Notes under the pieces: model-generated | The model's input: only the letters and a program-made list of their open reading frames with translations | What the model was told of the DNA's origin: nothing | Databases searched by the model: none | Part shown: one piece after another, positions 1-8,691 of the stretch | How positions within the stretch are numbered: position 1 is the first letter of the stretch | Layout of the letters: each line of letters begins with the position of its first letter | Made by a program: the position numbers and the translations under genes | From: JAEUKA01 sp035328405 | GTDB lineage: Bacteria; Myxococcota_A; Polyangia; Palsa-1104; JAEUJZ01 | NCBI GenBank assembly: GCA_035328405.1 | Contig: DAOLIT010000020.1 | Coordinates: forward strand, 13,703-77,702 | DNA: 64,000 nucleotides | Direction of reading: 5' to 3'

Positions 1-10
1 CTCGCTCCTC

Positions 11-1021
11 TCACCGACTCATCTTGTAGTCAAACTTCGGCGGCAGAAAGATGGATAAGCCCAATCCAAACTGCACATCCATGACCAGAGTGGTGCTGCC
101 GTTGTCCTTGCGACATTGCATGTAGGCATCGTCAGCAGCGGTCCCTGTCAACCCCGCGAGACTCGCCGAACAACCAGCCCCAGTCCGCGTAAACGAAGCG
201 TTGGCAACGGGCTCGAACTTGTCTGGATAACCGTACAACTTTAGGAAGGCATTGAGCGCCAGCCATTTCGTCAGGAACAATCGCGACCCAACGCCCACAT
301 CAAAGATTGCACTGATCGTCTTGAACGCTGGATCAGACCGCTTCACCGGGATGACCTCGCTCATGAAAGCGCCGACGCCGAGTGTGACGTAGCCCTCCCA
401 GTGAACAATCGCTCGGTTGAAGAGCGCAAACTTGCCAGCAACCGGCACGTAGCCGAAGTCAAGCAAAGCCGAGAAAACCAGCTTGTTGACCGCTGGCAAC
501 GCCTTGTCCTGCGAGCCGATCAGGAAGTACGTCCCGTCCACACTGGTGGACTGTTGCGGGACATAGTACTGACCCTCAACACCCAGCCAGAGGGCTTCGC
601 TCAAGAAGTAGTTGATCTGAGCACCCACCGCGTGGTGCCGAATCAACGGGTTGTTAAGCGTGAAATGATATTGCGGAGAAAGCTCAACCCGTCGAGCCTT
701 CAAAGAATACCGACGTGGAAGAACCGCGATATCATCCCAGCGCGTCTTGGCGTGAACATCGTCGGTTGGCGTCTTCGCGGTCGCAACCTCGCTCGCGGTC
801 GCTTCTCCGGTTGGAGGAAGCGACGCGGCTGGCGGTTCTGCCGCTGGCGGTTCTGCCGCTGGCGGTTCTGCCGCTGGTGGTGCCGCCGGGGCATCTGCGG
901 GCGCTGCCGCAGGTTGCGCTGCTGCCGGGGCCGGTTTGTTTGCCTGCCCATATGCCGTTCCGCCCGCGCCACAGAGCGCCGACGCTGTCACCATGCACAG
1001 GCTTATTGCCAATCTCCTCAT
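11..1021 (-). CDS. Outer-membrane beta-barrel domain protein with Pro/Ala linker
   Basis: Predicted 336-residue secreted protein. Residues 1-27 are a signal peptide (basic start, hydrophobic core, cleavage near YGQA). Residues 28-80 are a Pro/Ala/Glu-rich linker with three PPAAE units. From about residue 110 the alternating aromatic/glycine pattern (for example SPQYHF, INYFLSEALWLGVEGQYY) resembles the outer-membrane beta-barrel domain proteins of Myxococcota. The frame stays open upstream to 1435, but the ATG at 1021 is preceded by GCGAGG at good spacing and begins the signal peptide, so I place the start there. No specific ligand or function is recognisable. It lies 410 bp downstream of ftsY on the same strand. 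Confidence 0.7.
   Translation of the reverse strand: MRRLAISLCMVTASALCGAGGTAYGQANKPAPAAAQPAAAPADAPAAPPAAEPPAAEPPAAEPPAASLPPTGEATASEVATAKTPTDDVHAKTRWDDIAVLPRRYSLKARRVELSPQYHFTLNNPLIRHHAVGAQINYFLSEALWLGVEGQYYVPQQSTSVDGTYFLIGSQDKALPAVNKLVFSALLDFGYVPVAGKFALFNRAIVHWEGYVTLGVGAFMSEVIPVKRSDPAFKTISAIFDVGVGSRLFLTKWLALNAFLKLYGYPDKFEPVANASFTRTGAGCSASLAGLTGTAADDAYMQCRKDNGSTTLVMDVQFGLGLSIFLPPKFDYKMSR
831..875. repeat. Three exact 15-bp tandem copies in the Pro/Ala linker
   Basis: The unit GGCGGTTCTGCCGCT occurs three times in direct succession (831-845, 846-860, 861-875). On the minus strand it encodes the repeated Ala/Glu/Pro pentapeptide of the linker. The unit is a multiple of three bases, so copy-number change would alter linker length without breaking the frame. 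Confidence 0.9.
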
Positions 1022-1431
1022 GCTTACCTCGCGTAACGCCTTGTAGGGCTGGCACCCTTCAATATCGAGGGGAAACGATATCACGCGGCTTTTGCCGCAA
1101 TCAAGCAGCTTTCGGGACTGTTTTTTTTGCTGCATCGGTTCTCGTGCGTGTTTTGGAGCCCGACTCCGGGCCTCGTCTGGACTACTGGCCTGCAAACCAC
1201 TTTGCAAAGCCGCGCTGCCTATCGTGTTCACCGTGTCGTGTGCCCCAGAGCCGCCATTTTCACTTCTGCCGCTGTCGGAAAGCAAGACAAACGTCATCGA
1301 CTTATCTGAACTTGCGCAATCCCCGACGGCCATACCTTCTTCGACGATTCCACATGCGCCCGGCGAACCGTTTTTGAACAGGCTGCGGAGCCTTTGGATC
1401 ACAAATCCTGCGATGTTCGACGCCATTTTTC
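1022..1431. other. 410-bp stretch without a convincing gene
   Basis: Between ftsY and the barrel-protein gene. The minus-strand frame of the barrel gene remains open through it but lacks family-like sequence and precedes a clear signal peptide. It contains an inverted repeat at 1085-1098 (arms GCGGC and GCCGC around TTTT). A weak TTGATT/GATATC promoter-like pair flanks the hairpin on the minus strand. Confidence 0.4.
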
Positions 1432-2661
1432 TCATGAGCCAGGCCGTTCGTAGAGCACATCGACGAACTCTTCCGCATCAAACGCTCGTAGATCGCCAAT
1501 TTTTTCTCCGACGCCGATATACCGAATGGGAACAGTCAACTCGTAAGTGATGCCCAAAATGACACCTCCCTTGGCCGTGCCGTCGAGCTTGGTCAGCACG
1601 ATGCCGGTGATTTCCATCATTTCTTTGAAGGTTCGAGCCTGTGCAATGGCGTTCTGGCCTTGTGTCGAGTCGAGAACCAGCCACGTCTCATGCGGCGCAG
1701 TGGGATCTGCTTTTTTGATGACGCGACGAATTTTCTGAAGCTCGGCCATGAGCTGCTCTTTGACGTGAAGCCGCCCCGCCGTATCGGCAATCACCACATC
1801 AAAGTGTTCTTTTTGCGCACGTTGGATCGCCTCGAAAATCACCGACGACGGGTCCGCGCCGTTTTTGCCGCCGTGGCCTCGCACGACAGGCACATTTGCG
1901 CGCTGCCCCCAAATTTCCAACTGCTCGACGGCAGCGGCCCGAAACGTATCGCCCGCAGCCAAAAGAACTTTGCGCCCCAGCGCCGTCTGTTGGGCTGCCA
2001 ATTTGCCGATCGTGGTGGTTTTTCCGACTCCGTTTACCCCGATCACCAACAAGACAAACGGGCTGTGCGCCGCAAAATCGACCTCTTTTGCGGAAACTTG
2101 GAGCAGTCGCTTCGATTCCTCTTTGATCGTGGACCAAATCGCCGACGCATCCTTGAGTTCCGATCGGGAAAGCGTGCTCCGAACGTGCGAAAACAGGTGC
2201 TCAGCAGTTTTGGGTCCGATGTCTGCCGAGAGAAGAACCTCCTCAAGCTCGGGCAACAAATCCTCTCCGATTTGCTTCCTGGACAGAAGTTCCGCGATTC
2301 GCGCGATAAAACCCGCCCGAGTTTTTGTGAGCCCGGCTCGCAGATCATCTTTCGGTGTTGTCTCGGCAATGGTCTTGGATGCAGGGCCGGGTGCAGGAGT
2401 CGGAGCGTCGGTGGTTGCCCTTTCGGGCAAGCTCTTTGGTTTGGTTCGGTCTAGCGGTGCCCGACGGCCTTTTGGATCAGTTCTCTGATCAGTTTTTGCA
2501 TCGCTTTTTTGGGGTGGAACGGGTTTTCGACCTTTGCGCCCCCAAATCACCCACGCCGCCGCAACGAGGACAACAAGAACGACACCAACGAGAAAATAGA
2601 CAAGCCCACCCGACAACAAACTTGCCGAAGCGGGCTCTGAGGAGAATGTCACGAGAAACAT
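1432..2661 (-). CDS. ftsY: Signal recognition particle receptor FtsY
   Basis: SRP receptor GTPase that docks ribosome-SRP complexes at the inner membrane. 409 residues. A single N-terminal membrane helix (about residues 18-40) is followed by a charged Lys/Pro/Asp linker and then the NG domain. GTPase motifs are visible: GVNGVGKTT (208-216), DTFRAAA, DTAGR and TKLDGTAKGG. The true membrane anchor differs from the amphipathic acidic A domain of E. coli FtsY and is common in delta-proteobacterial versions. The ATG at 2661 has GAGG about 6 bases upstream; a TTG at 2697 is less likely. Divergent from the SDR gene. Confidence 0.95.
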   Translation of the reverse strand: MFLVTFSSEPASASLLSGGLVYFLVGVVLVVLVAAAWVIWGRKGRKPVPPQKSDAKTDQRTDPKGRRAPLDRTKPKSLPERATTDAPTPAPGPASKTIAETTPKDDLRAGLTKTRAGFIARIAELLSRKQIGEDLLPELEEVLLSADIGPKTAEHLFSHVRSTLSRSELKDASAIWSTIKEESKRLLQVSAKEVDFAAHSPFVLLVIGVNGVGKTTTIGKLAAQQTALGRKVLLAAGDTFRAAAVEQLEIWGQRANVPVVRGHGGKNGADPSSVIFEAIQRAQKEHFDVVIADTAGRLHVKEQLMAELQKIRRVIKKADPTAPHETWLVLDSTQGQNAIAQARTFKEMMEITGIVLTKLDGTAKGGVILGITYELTVPIRYIGVGEKIGDLRAFDAEEFVDVLYERPGS

Positions 2662-2767
2662 GGCGTGCCTCGTTACTATACGCGGGCCTTTTTGCAAAAA
2701 AGCAGCGTTTTTCTGCTCGAAACCGTCGTTGCGTGACCAAAATCCGGCAGGTAGCCGGGAGGACGCA

Positions 2768-3475
2768 ATGAGTCTTGCAAACCAAGTCGTGCTTGTAACG
2801 GGAGGAGCGCGTCGGCTTGGTCGAGCGATCAGCGAAGCGTTGCTGGCGGAAGGTGCTCTCGTCGCAGTTCACCATTTCAAAAGTACCGATGCCGATCGAG
2901 CCTGGCTCGAGGCGTTCGCGGACCGCGCACTGCCTGTGTCCGCAGACTTGTGCAGCCCGACGGAAACCGAGCGTTTGTTTGCGACGATCGCTGCGCGTTG
3001 GCCTCGGCTGGATGCGGTGGTTTGCAACGCTGCGATGTTTGAAAAAACCCCGTTTTCAGACCTTTCCGACGATGTGTGGGACAAGATGCTCGCGTTGAAT
3101 TTGACGGCACCCAGACGCTGCATGCAGCTCGGCGTGGCGATGGGTGCGCATGCAATCGTGAACGTACTGGATGTAGCAGCGACGCAAGCCTGGCGCGGCT
3201 ACGCAGCGTATGGAGTGACGAAGGCCGGGCTTTTGCATCTGACGAAAATATGGGCCAAAGAACTGCGCGGTCGCGTTCGGGTGAACGCCGTTTCGCCCGG
3301 CTTGATTCTTCCGCCGTCGGATGCGCCAGTCGAAGAACAACGCCGGTTGGCCCAGAAAAACTCGGGTTTTCCAACGGGCACGCCCCAAGATGTGGCTTCC
3401 GCGGTGTGCTTCTTGTTGCGCGAACCGCATCTTACGGGCGTTTGCCTCCCAGTCGATGCTGGCGAGAGTCTGTAA
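2768..3475 (+). CDS. SDR-family oxidoreductase, pteridine reductase / FolM-like
   Basis: NAD(P)H-dependent short-chain dehydrogenase, 235 residues. The cofactor motif TGGARRLGR (11-19) is the arginine-rich version seen in pteridine reductases and FolM. CNAAM (86-90) follows. The active site is YGVTK with Tyr148 and Lys152. An Asp (135) sits 13 residues before the Tyr where classical SDRs have Ser, as in the Asp-Tyr-Lys triad of PTR1. A role in reducing dihydropterins is therefore likely, though the substrate is not proven. The ATG at 2768 has GGAGG upstream. Monocistronic; convergent with the next gene (63-bp gap). Confidence 0.8.
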   Translation: MSLANQVVLVTGGARRLGRAISEALLAEGALVAVHHFKSTDADRAWLEAFADRALPVSADLCSPTETERLFATIAARWPRLDAVVCNAAMFEKTPFSDLSDDVWDKMLALNLTAPRRCMQLGVAMGAHAIVNVLDVAATQAWRGYAAYGVTKAGLLHLTKIWAKELRGRVRVNAVSPGLILPPSDAPVEEQRRLAQKNSGFPTGTPQDVASAVCFLLREPHLTGVCLPVDAGESL

Positions 3476-3538
3476 CCCTGTGTTTTTTTGAGCGTCGGTT
3501 TGTGAAGTGCGCGGCTTGCGTCTGGAACCGTTTCGGAA

Positions 3539-4459
3539 TCAGTCGGGCGAAAACACAGACAAGCCGACTTGGACCGGCGAGGCGGCCTTTTGCAAAGGCG
3601 TGGGAAGCGGCGGGTTTTCCTCGGCAACATCAAGGAGCATCGGTATCCGTCGAGGCTTGTGCTGCATTTTGTCTTTCAGAAGTTGATACGGCTGGTCTGT
3701 CGTCGGTCGAAACGCAGGTAGGTCCGGGTGTGCGACGCCTTTGAACAGCGACATCGCGTCGCGCATTTTTTGCACCTCTGCCGGATCGGTGTTCCGCGAA
3801 GTCAGCGCGAGCGTCGGCCTCGGCAACTTGTCACTTCGATACAGCCCACGCAAACCTCCCCCGCGTGCAGAAGCCACGCTTTCTTCGTAAAGAAGCACCG
3901 CCTCTGCTTTGTGCAGCGACAACAAACTCAGCGCCGATCCCACATCGCGTGCAGGCGTCACGACACCCTCCAACGGTTTGAGTTCACCCTCGAACACAAA
4001 GTGCTCCAAAAACAGCTTTGCCGACGGCATGGGCGACGCGAAAACCAAACCGCCGTGTTTCAAATCGGCCAGGCTTTTCACCTGCGGCATCGCGAGCAGC
4101 GTCAGTCTTGTGTGCGTTCCTCGGCCCGAATCCGCGACGACAACTGGCAAGAGTTTGTCCAAATGGCTTGCGACATAAGGCGATTCCACAAGCAGAACCG
4201 CGATCCGGGCCGAATCGGCTTCCATGGCCTCGGCGGTGACGTACACCTGGGGACGATAGTGGTGTTTTTCGCCCAGGCGTTTTGCAAGATGCGTCGCGAC
4301 TTCGCTGCCCAAATCCAGCTTGCGTTCGATCTGCGAAAAGAACACACCGGGCAGATACACGGCCAAAATGCGGTCTGCCGCAAAGGCTCGCCCGAGAAAC
4401 GACAGGCTGATGCAAACCAGGAGGCAAACCTGAAAGAAAAGCGACTGCCGCCGTTTCAT
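3539..4459 (-). CDS. PhnD-like periplasmic substrate-binding protein
   Basis: 306-residue exported protein with a signal peptide ending near GRAFA (about residue 27). The body resembles the PhnD/phosphonate-type periplasmic binding fold: a first lobe with VASHLDKLLPVVV, a central LADLKHGGLVFASPMPSAKL segment, and a late STNTDP-like region (SRNTDPAEV). In transport the family binds oxyanions or organic phosphonates, but no permease or ATPase gene is nearby, so a sensing role is equally possible. The start ATG overlaps the stop of the upstream TPR gene by 4 nt (ATGA), implying translational coupling. Confidence 0.65.
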   Translation of the reverse strand: MKRRQSLFFQVCLLVCISLSFLGRAFAADRILAVYLPGVFFSQIERKLDLGSEVATHLAKRLGEKHHYRPQVYVTAEAMEADSARIAVLLVESPYVASHLDKLLPVVVADSGRGTHTRLTLLAMPQVKSLADLKHGGLVFASPMPSAKLFLEHFVFEGELKPLEGVVTPARDVGSALSLLSLHKAEAVLLYEESVASARGGGLRGLYRSDKLPRPTLALTSRNTDPAEVQKMRDAMSLFKGVAHPDLPAFRPTTDQPYQLLKDKMQHKPRRIPMLLDVAEENPPLPTPLQKAASPVQVGLSVFSPD

Positions 4460-6993
4460 CGCGGCCTCCGCTTGAGGATCGGTTTTGCGGCAGGTTTTGC
4501 GGGCGGCTTGACCGGTTTTGTCGGCAACGGCAAAGGCTGCACCGGTTTGGGTTCCGGCGCTGGTGCCACATCGGGACTCGGGGCGGCTCCTTCGTAAAAC
4601 CGCGCGAGCGAATCAACCCAACCGCGCACAGTCGCAAGTTGAGGTCCCGTTCCGTTTTGCACATACCGCCGGTACAACTCGAGAGCGGCCCGCGGATCGC
4701 CTTGCGCTTCCGCAATCGCGCCCTGAAGAACCCACGCATCCGGCACATGCGCAGGATCAAGCTTGGCCGCAAACAGCTTGGCCTCGTCGAGGCGACCCCG
4801 TAAAATCCAAAGCACCGCCTGGTTGTAAAACACTTGCGCCGGAACTTGACCGGGCAAGGCCTGCGTTTGCGCCAAACGCAAAAGAGCCGCAGCACGATCG
4901 TGGTCGCCTTTGCTCGAGATCTCGATCGCCTTGTTGTTCAACGTGGAAACGGCCACCTCTCGCAGCACTTTCGCGTCTTGGGGCGGCAGATGCGGCAGTG
5001 CCTGTTGCGCAAGCTGCGTGGCCTGCGTGAAATCGCCGAAACGCAAGAACAACCGCGCCTGAAGATGCGGCAGACCTCCGCGCCCCATCGTCTGTTCCAG
5101 GGACGCCACATCGAACAATTGCACGACCTCGGCGAGCAACTTGACCGCAACGTCAATTTGCCGACTTCCCGCGAGCGCCAGCACTTGCCACAACTTCGCC
5201 TCAGCCTTTTGCGCCGCAAGCACAGCCGTCCCGCCTCGCAAAACCGCCTGCGTCACAAACATCACCTGTTGGAAGCTCGGCGTGGTTCCGGGCGCTGCGG
5301 TCGAAAACAACATCCGCGCAGACACCAAACTCGCCTGCGCCCGAAGCTGCTGCGAAAGTTCGTCGTTGCCTTCCAGATAACGCAACGCGAGCCGAGGTTG
5401 TTGTAGTTGCAAGTAGCACAGTGCAATTTCCTGCCGCAGCCCCAGCTTGAGCGCCTGATTGGCCGGCGCGCTCGAAGTCAGTCCCTCGCCTTTTTGCAGC
5501 ACGAGCAGCGCCTCGGACGCCTGGCCCGCGTCCCGCAACGCTCGCCCATACGCCCCCAAAAAACGCGGCTCGTTTGCACCGTCCTTCAAATGGTTTTGCA
5601 ACGTCGCCAGTGCTTCTTGCGGCTCGCCCGCGCCGATTTGCCCGAGCGCCAGCGCCTGCGCCGTGGCCAAACTCGGGGCCAACCGATGCGCTTCCAGCAA
5701 ATCAGGCAGTCCCGCTTTCGAGGTCTGGTTGTGAACCGGCAGTTTGGACAAACCCCGCCGCAAAAGCGCCTGCGCAAGTTTGGCTTGCAGCGAATTCAGA
5801 CCCGGATACCGCTCCTTCAGACCTTTCCACGTCGCCATCGCTGCATCGAACTTGCCGTTTTTGATCTGAAGATCCAGCCGGAGCAGCACCGCTTTTTGCG
5901 CCAAACCGTCCAGACCTCCATCGGTGCCCAACAGCCGTTCCGTACAGCGTTCAATGTCCGCCAACGCCTGCGCAGCCTGGCCCGCTTGCTGATCCCGCAA
6001 CTTGGAAAGTTCGACGCAGATTCGCAAATCTTGCGGTTGCAAACGCTGCGCTTTCGTCAACGCCGCGAGCGCAGCCGACGAATCCGGCGGAAGTTTGCGC
6101 AAATACAACTGGCCCAGTTCGAGCAGCGCCTCGGGAACGTCATCTGCGTGTTCGAGTTCTTCAATGCCCGCCAGAAGCTGCCCGCTGTCCGCCAACGCTT
6201 TCCCGAGCGCCGCCCGCGCCCGACCATCTCGCGGAAATTGCACCAAGTATTTTCGCAGCGTTGCTACGGCTTCTGTGTGTTTTCCCGCCGCAATCTGCGC
6301 TTGCCCGAGCAAAAGTTGCGCCTCGGGGTCGTTCGGTTGTTTCGCAAGAAGTTCGGTCAGCCCAGCCACCGCTTCGCTCCCCCGCGATTTCGCAATCAGC
6401 AGCCGCGCGTGGAGTTTTCCCATCGTCACGCCATCGAGCCCCGGATGCCGACCTGGAACCGGCAGTTTGGACAAAAGCGGACCCAACATCGAAAGTGCTT
6501 GGTCACTTTGTCCGTCCTCGGCCAGAAGTTCCGCGTGGAGCGCTCCGATGTCCGCGTCTTGCGGTCGTTCTTTGCGAAGTTCCCCGCACAGCGACATCGC
6601 TTTGCTGCGCCGATTCATGGCCCGCAGCGCCCGTACCACTTGAATCCGCAGAGCCAGCTCGCTGGTGCCGCCCCGAATTTGTTGGGTCAGCAGCGCATAC
6701 GCCACCGCCGGATGGCCTTTGCGAATATGAATGTCAGCAACGAGCGCATACAAATCCGAGCGCATCGGATTCATCTGCATCACCGCAAGAAAACCGGCCA
6801 TCGCCGCATCCCACTCTCTACCGGCGTTCGCGATGTCCCCGCGCTCGGCCCACGAGATGCCGCGCTGGTACGCCGCCTGTGCGTCCGTCAGCCGTCGCCA
6901 TTCCACCTCGACAGAAGCCGTTTGCGCACGCGGAGAAGTGGACACACCCGCCCAGCTCAGCCACAGCAAAAGACCACAAGACACCGCTCGCAT
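4456..6993 (-). CDS. Large exported tetratricopeptide-repeat protein
   Basis: 845 residues. An N-terminal signal peptide (hydrophobic CGLLLWLSWAGV) is followed by TPR units nearly end to end, recognisable by recurring A-x-x-G/A-x-x-L and P-x-x-A patterns. It ends in a Pro/Lys/Ala-rich tail (PKPVQPLPLPTKPVKPP), typical of a periplasmic or wall-spanning spacer. It probably serves as a protein-protein scaffold. ATG 6993 is preferred; a TTG at 7005 is in frame, and neither has a strong ribosome-binding site. The gene overlaps the PhnD-like gene by 4 nt and follows the YbjN-like gene by about 24 bp, so the three are probably cotranscribed. Confidence 0.75.
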   Translation of the reverse strand: MRAVSCGLLLWLSWAGVSTSPRAQTASVEVEWRRLTDAQAAYQRGISWAERGDIANAGREWDAAMAGFLAVMQMNPMRSDLYALVADIHIRKGHPAVAYALLTQQIRGGTSELALRIQVVRALRAMNRRSKAMSLCGELRKERPQDADIGALHAELLAEDGQSDQALSMLGPLLSKLPVPGRHPGLDGVTMGKLHARLLIAKSRGSEAVAGLTELLAKQPNDPEAQLLLGQAQIAAGKHTEAVATLRKYLVQFPRDGRARAALGKALADSGQLLAGIEELEHADDVPEALLELGQLYLRKLPPDSSAALAALTKAQRLQPQDLRICVELSKLRDQQAGQAAQALADIERCTERLLGTDGGLDGLAQKAVLLRLDLQIKNGKFDAAMATWKGLKERYPGLNSLQAKLAQALLRRGLSKLPVHNQTSKAGLPDLLEAHRLAPSLATAQALALGQIGAGEPQEALATLQNHLKDGANEPRFLGAYGRALRDAGQASEALLVLQKGEGLTSSAPANQALKLGLRQEIALCYLQLQQPRLALRYLEGNDELSQQLRAQASLVSARMLFSTAAPGTTPSFQQVMFVTQAVLRGGTAVLAAQKAEAKLWQVLALAGSRQIDVAVKLLAEVVQLFDVASLEQTMGRGGLPHLQARLFLRFGDFTQATQLAQQALPHLPPQDAKVLREVAVSTLNNKAIEISSKGDHDRAAALLRLAQTQALPGQVPAQVFYNQAVLWILRGRLDEAKLFAAKLDPAHVPDAWVLQGAIAEAQGDPRAALELYRRYVQNGTGPQLATVRGWVDSLARFYEGAAPSPDVAPAPEPKPVQPLPLPTKPVKPPAKPAAKPILKRRPR

Positions 6994-7017
6994 CACGTCA
7001 CGCAAGGAAACAGTTTC

Positions 7018-7557
7018 TCACATCAAATAGGAAGAAAAGCTGCCAGAAACTGCCGGTTTGCTGCTCTCTTCCAGATCGGCTTCCGCCAAAGCCAGCACGT
7101 CATGCGGGTCTGCTTCTCCATCGGCAATCCGCTGGAGCGTCCGAACAAAATCCGCCGCCGTTTTCACCGTGACCCGAAAATACGCCTGAATCTCACTCGC
7201 ACAAAGACCGCCGCGCGGTTCCAGCGGCAGCGTCGTGCGAAAGCCGATGTGGCGTGTTTCGTACGAAAGCTCAAACCCAGCAAGAAGCAGCACCGGATTT
7301 AACCGGCAAATCGCCGCTTCCATCGCCGGGATTCGCTCGACCGGAACCTCAAACGGCAACGGCTGGATGAATTGAACCGTCCGCGCTTCGTGCTGCCACC
7401 GAATCAGCATCACCGAATCAAGCACGCCTTTTTTCGTCGGAATCACCACCTCGCTTGTCTCGACGTTCGCCTGATGAGGCACCCCGTCTGTCTTCAAAAG
7501 TTCCAAAAGGTCCGAAAACGTGCGCACCACCGGACTCGTGTCAAGCATCTCCACCAT
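7018..7557 (-). CDS. YbjN-domain-like protein
   Basis: About 179 residues from the ATG at 7557, which has GGTGGA just upstream. Other in-frame starts are 7548, and 7638 with AGGA at good spacing but an unlikely N-terminal peptide. The pattern VVRTFSDLLELLKTDG...VVIPTKK, then a central beta segment and a helical ending with DFVRTLQRIADG, resembles the YbjN / type III secretion chaperone-like fold. The family is linked to motility and stress regulation in enterobacteria, but no function can be assigned here. It lies upstream of the TPR gene on the same strand. Confidence 0.55.
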   Translation of the reverse strand: MVEMLDTSPVVRTFSDLLELLKTDGVPHQANVETSEVVIPTKKGVLDSVMLIRWQHEARTVQFIQPLPFEVPVERIPAMEAAICRLNPVLLLAGFELSYETRHIGFRTTLPLEPRGGLCASEIQAYFRVTVKTAADFVRTLQRIADGEADPHDVLALAEADLEESSKPAVSGSFSSYLM

Positions 7558-7692
7558 CTTCCACCAAACTCCCCGTCGGCAAGTTGAGCCGCGTGAACAG
7601 GAGCTTATCAAACTCGGCGCGGTGATCGAGTCCGACATAGCTTGATCCTGGAAAGGGACCCACACAGCATCGCGCAGAGGGCTGGAAGGAGC

Positions 7693-8691
7693 TTATGGCG
7701 CTGTGTTGAGGCAGCCGGGAGCCGTTTGGTACAGCAACAATAGATGTTCCTGTGCGCGCAGCACATACGATTTGGGAACCGTAGGCGGCGCAGTTTCGCT
7801 GTATTTTTTGAATAGAGAAATCGCTCCACAATTCGTATCCCACGAAACCGGATCACAACTGTAATAAAGTTTCTCTCCTTCAGATAGATAATCTTGCATT
7901 TGTAAATGTTTCTTATATTTATTGGTTCTTTGAAACCATCGTAAAATTCCAATCACTTTTTCTGGAATTCTATTTTTCATTCTATCGTACGCGACAGACA
8001 ATGCTACACAACTGCGCAAACGGATCAGAGTGCTCTCTTCTCGATTCATACACGGAGGTTGCAAGTAAGTGACCGCATCAGCCAATTGACCTTTTGCCAT
8101 CAATACTTCCCCCAAACGATACCGTATGCGGTCTAATTCCCTCGAAGTCGGATTCAACATGCTCAAATAACGAGCTATCGCGGCATCATAATCCCCTCTT
8201 AGAGAATCACACAAAGCGACACCCAGCATTATCGTATGATTTTCGCTTGGCGATAAACCTATAAAATTTCTTTGGCTCGCATTCGATGGTTGATTTTCTG
8301 ATAGCAATCGCAAGAACAGGTTGTACCCTTTCTCGCACGATGCGCTTTCTGCGTAAAATGAGGCCATTCGTATCTCAATCTCGCGTCGATCTGAGTTGGT
8401 CAAAAAGGCGTCTTGTAGTGCCGCAATGTATTGTGCGGGATCTTCCCCGCTGGCTACCCGGGCCAATTGCTTTTCAAAATCCATGATTGAAACAAGCAAC
8501 TTTTGCTCAACCTTCTGGTCTTGAGAAGCGCGGTTGTCACATCCCCACAAGGACAATCGACAATCTCGAACAAGTGTTGGGCCCTTCTCAGCTTTTTGTT
8601 GTGGTTCAGCCCTTGAAAAACCAAGAAAACTCGCAAAAAAGGCCACAAAGGAAAATCGTGGAAGCCAAACCAGGCACCGAAAGAGGCTCAT
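7693..8691 (-). CDS. Exported TPR-like protein of unknown function
   Basis: 332 residues with a signal peptide (FSFVAFFASFLGFSRA, about residues 13-28). The body is helical, with TPR-like segments around YDAAIARYLSMLNP and YRLGEVLMAKGQLADAVTYL. It has several Cys residues (DCRLSLWGCD, YSCDPVSWDTNC), consistent with a periplasmic location. The DNA is visibly more AT-rich than its neighbours. The start overlaps the stop of the upstream TPR/AgmX gene by 4 nt, so the two are coupled and probably partners. No specific family recognised. Confidence 0.6.
   Translation of the reverse strand: MSLFRCLVWLPRFSFVAFFASFLGFSRAEPQQKAEKGPTLVRDCRLSLWGCDNRASQDQKVEQKLLVSIMDFEKQLARVASGEDPAQYIAALQDAFLTNSDRREIEIRMASFYAESASCEKGYNLFLRLLSENQPSNASQRNFIGLSPSENHTIMLGVALCDSLRGDYDAAIARYLSMLNPTSRELDRIRYRLGEVLMAKGQLADAVTYLQPPCMNREESTLIRLRSCVALSVAYDRMKNRIPEKVIGILRWFQRTNKYKKHLQMQDYLSEGEKLYYSCDPVSWDTNCGAISLFKKYSETAPPTVPKSYVLRAQEHLLLLYQTAPGCLNTAP

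Noticed and set aside
1022..1435. Alternative start of the barrel protein at 1435, overlapping the ftsY stop
   Set aside because: The extra 138 residues look non-coding and precede a normal signal peptide with its own Shine-Dalgarno at 1021.
5407..7302. Long plus-strand open frame opposite the 845-residue TPR gene
   Set aside because: Arg/Gln-rich translation without family features, antisense to a clear signal-peptide-bearing TPR protein; a codon-bias shadow.
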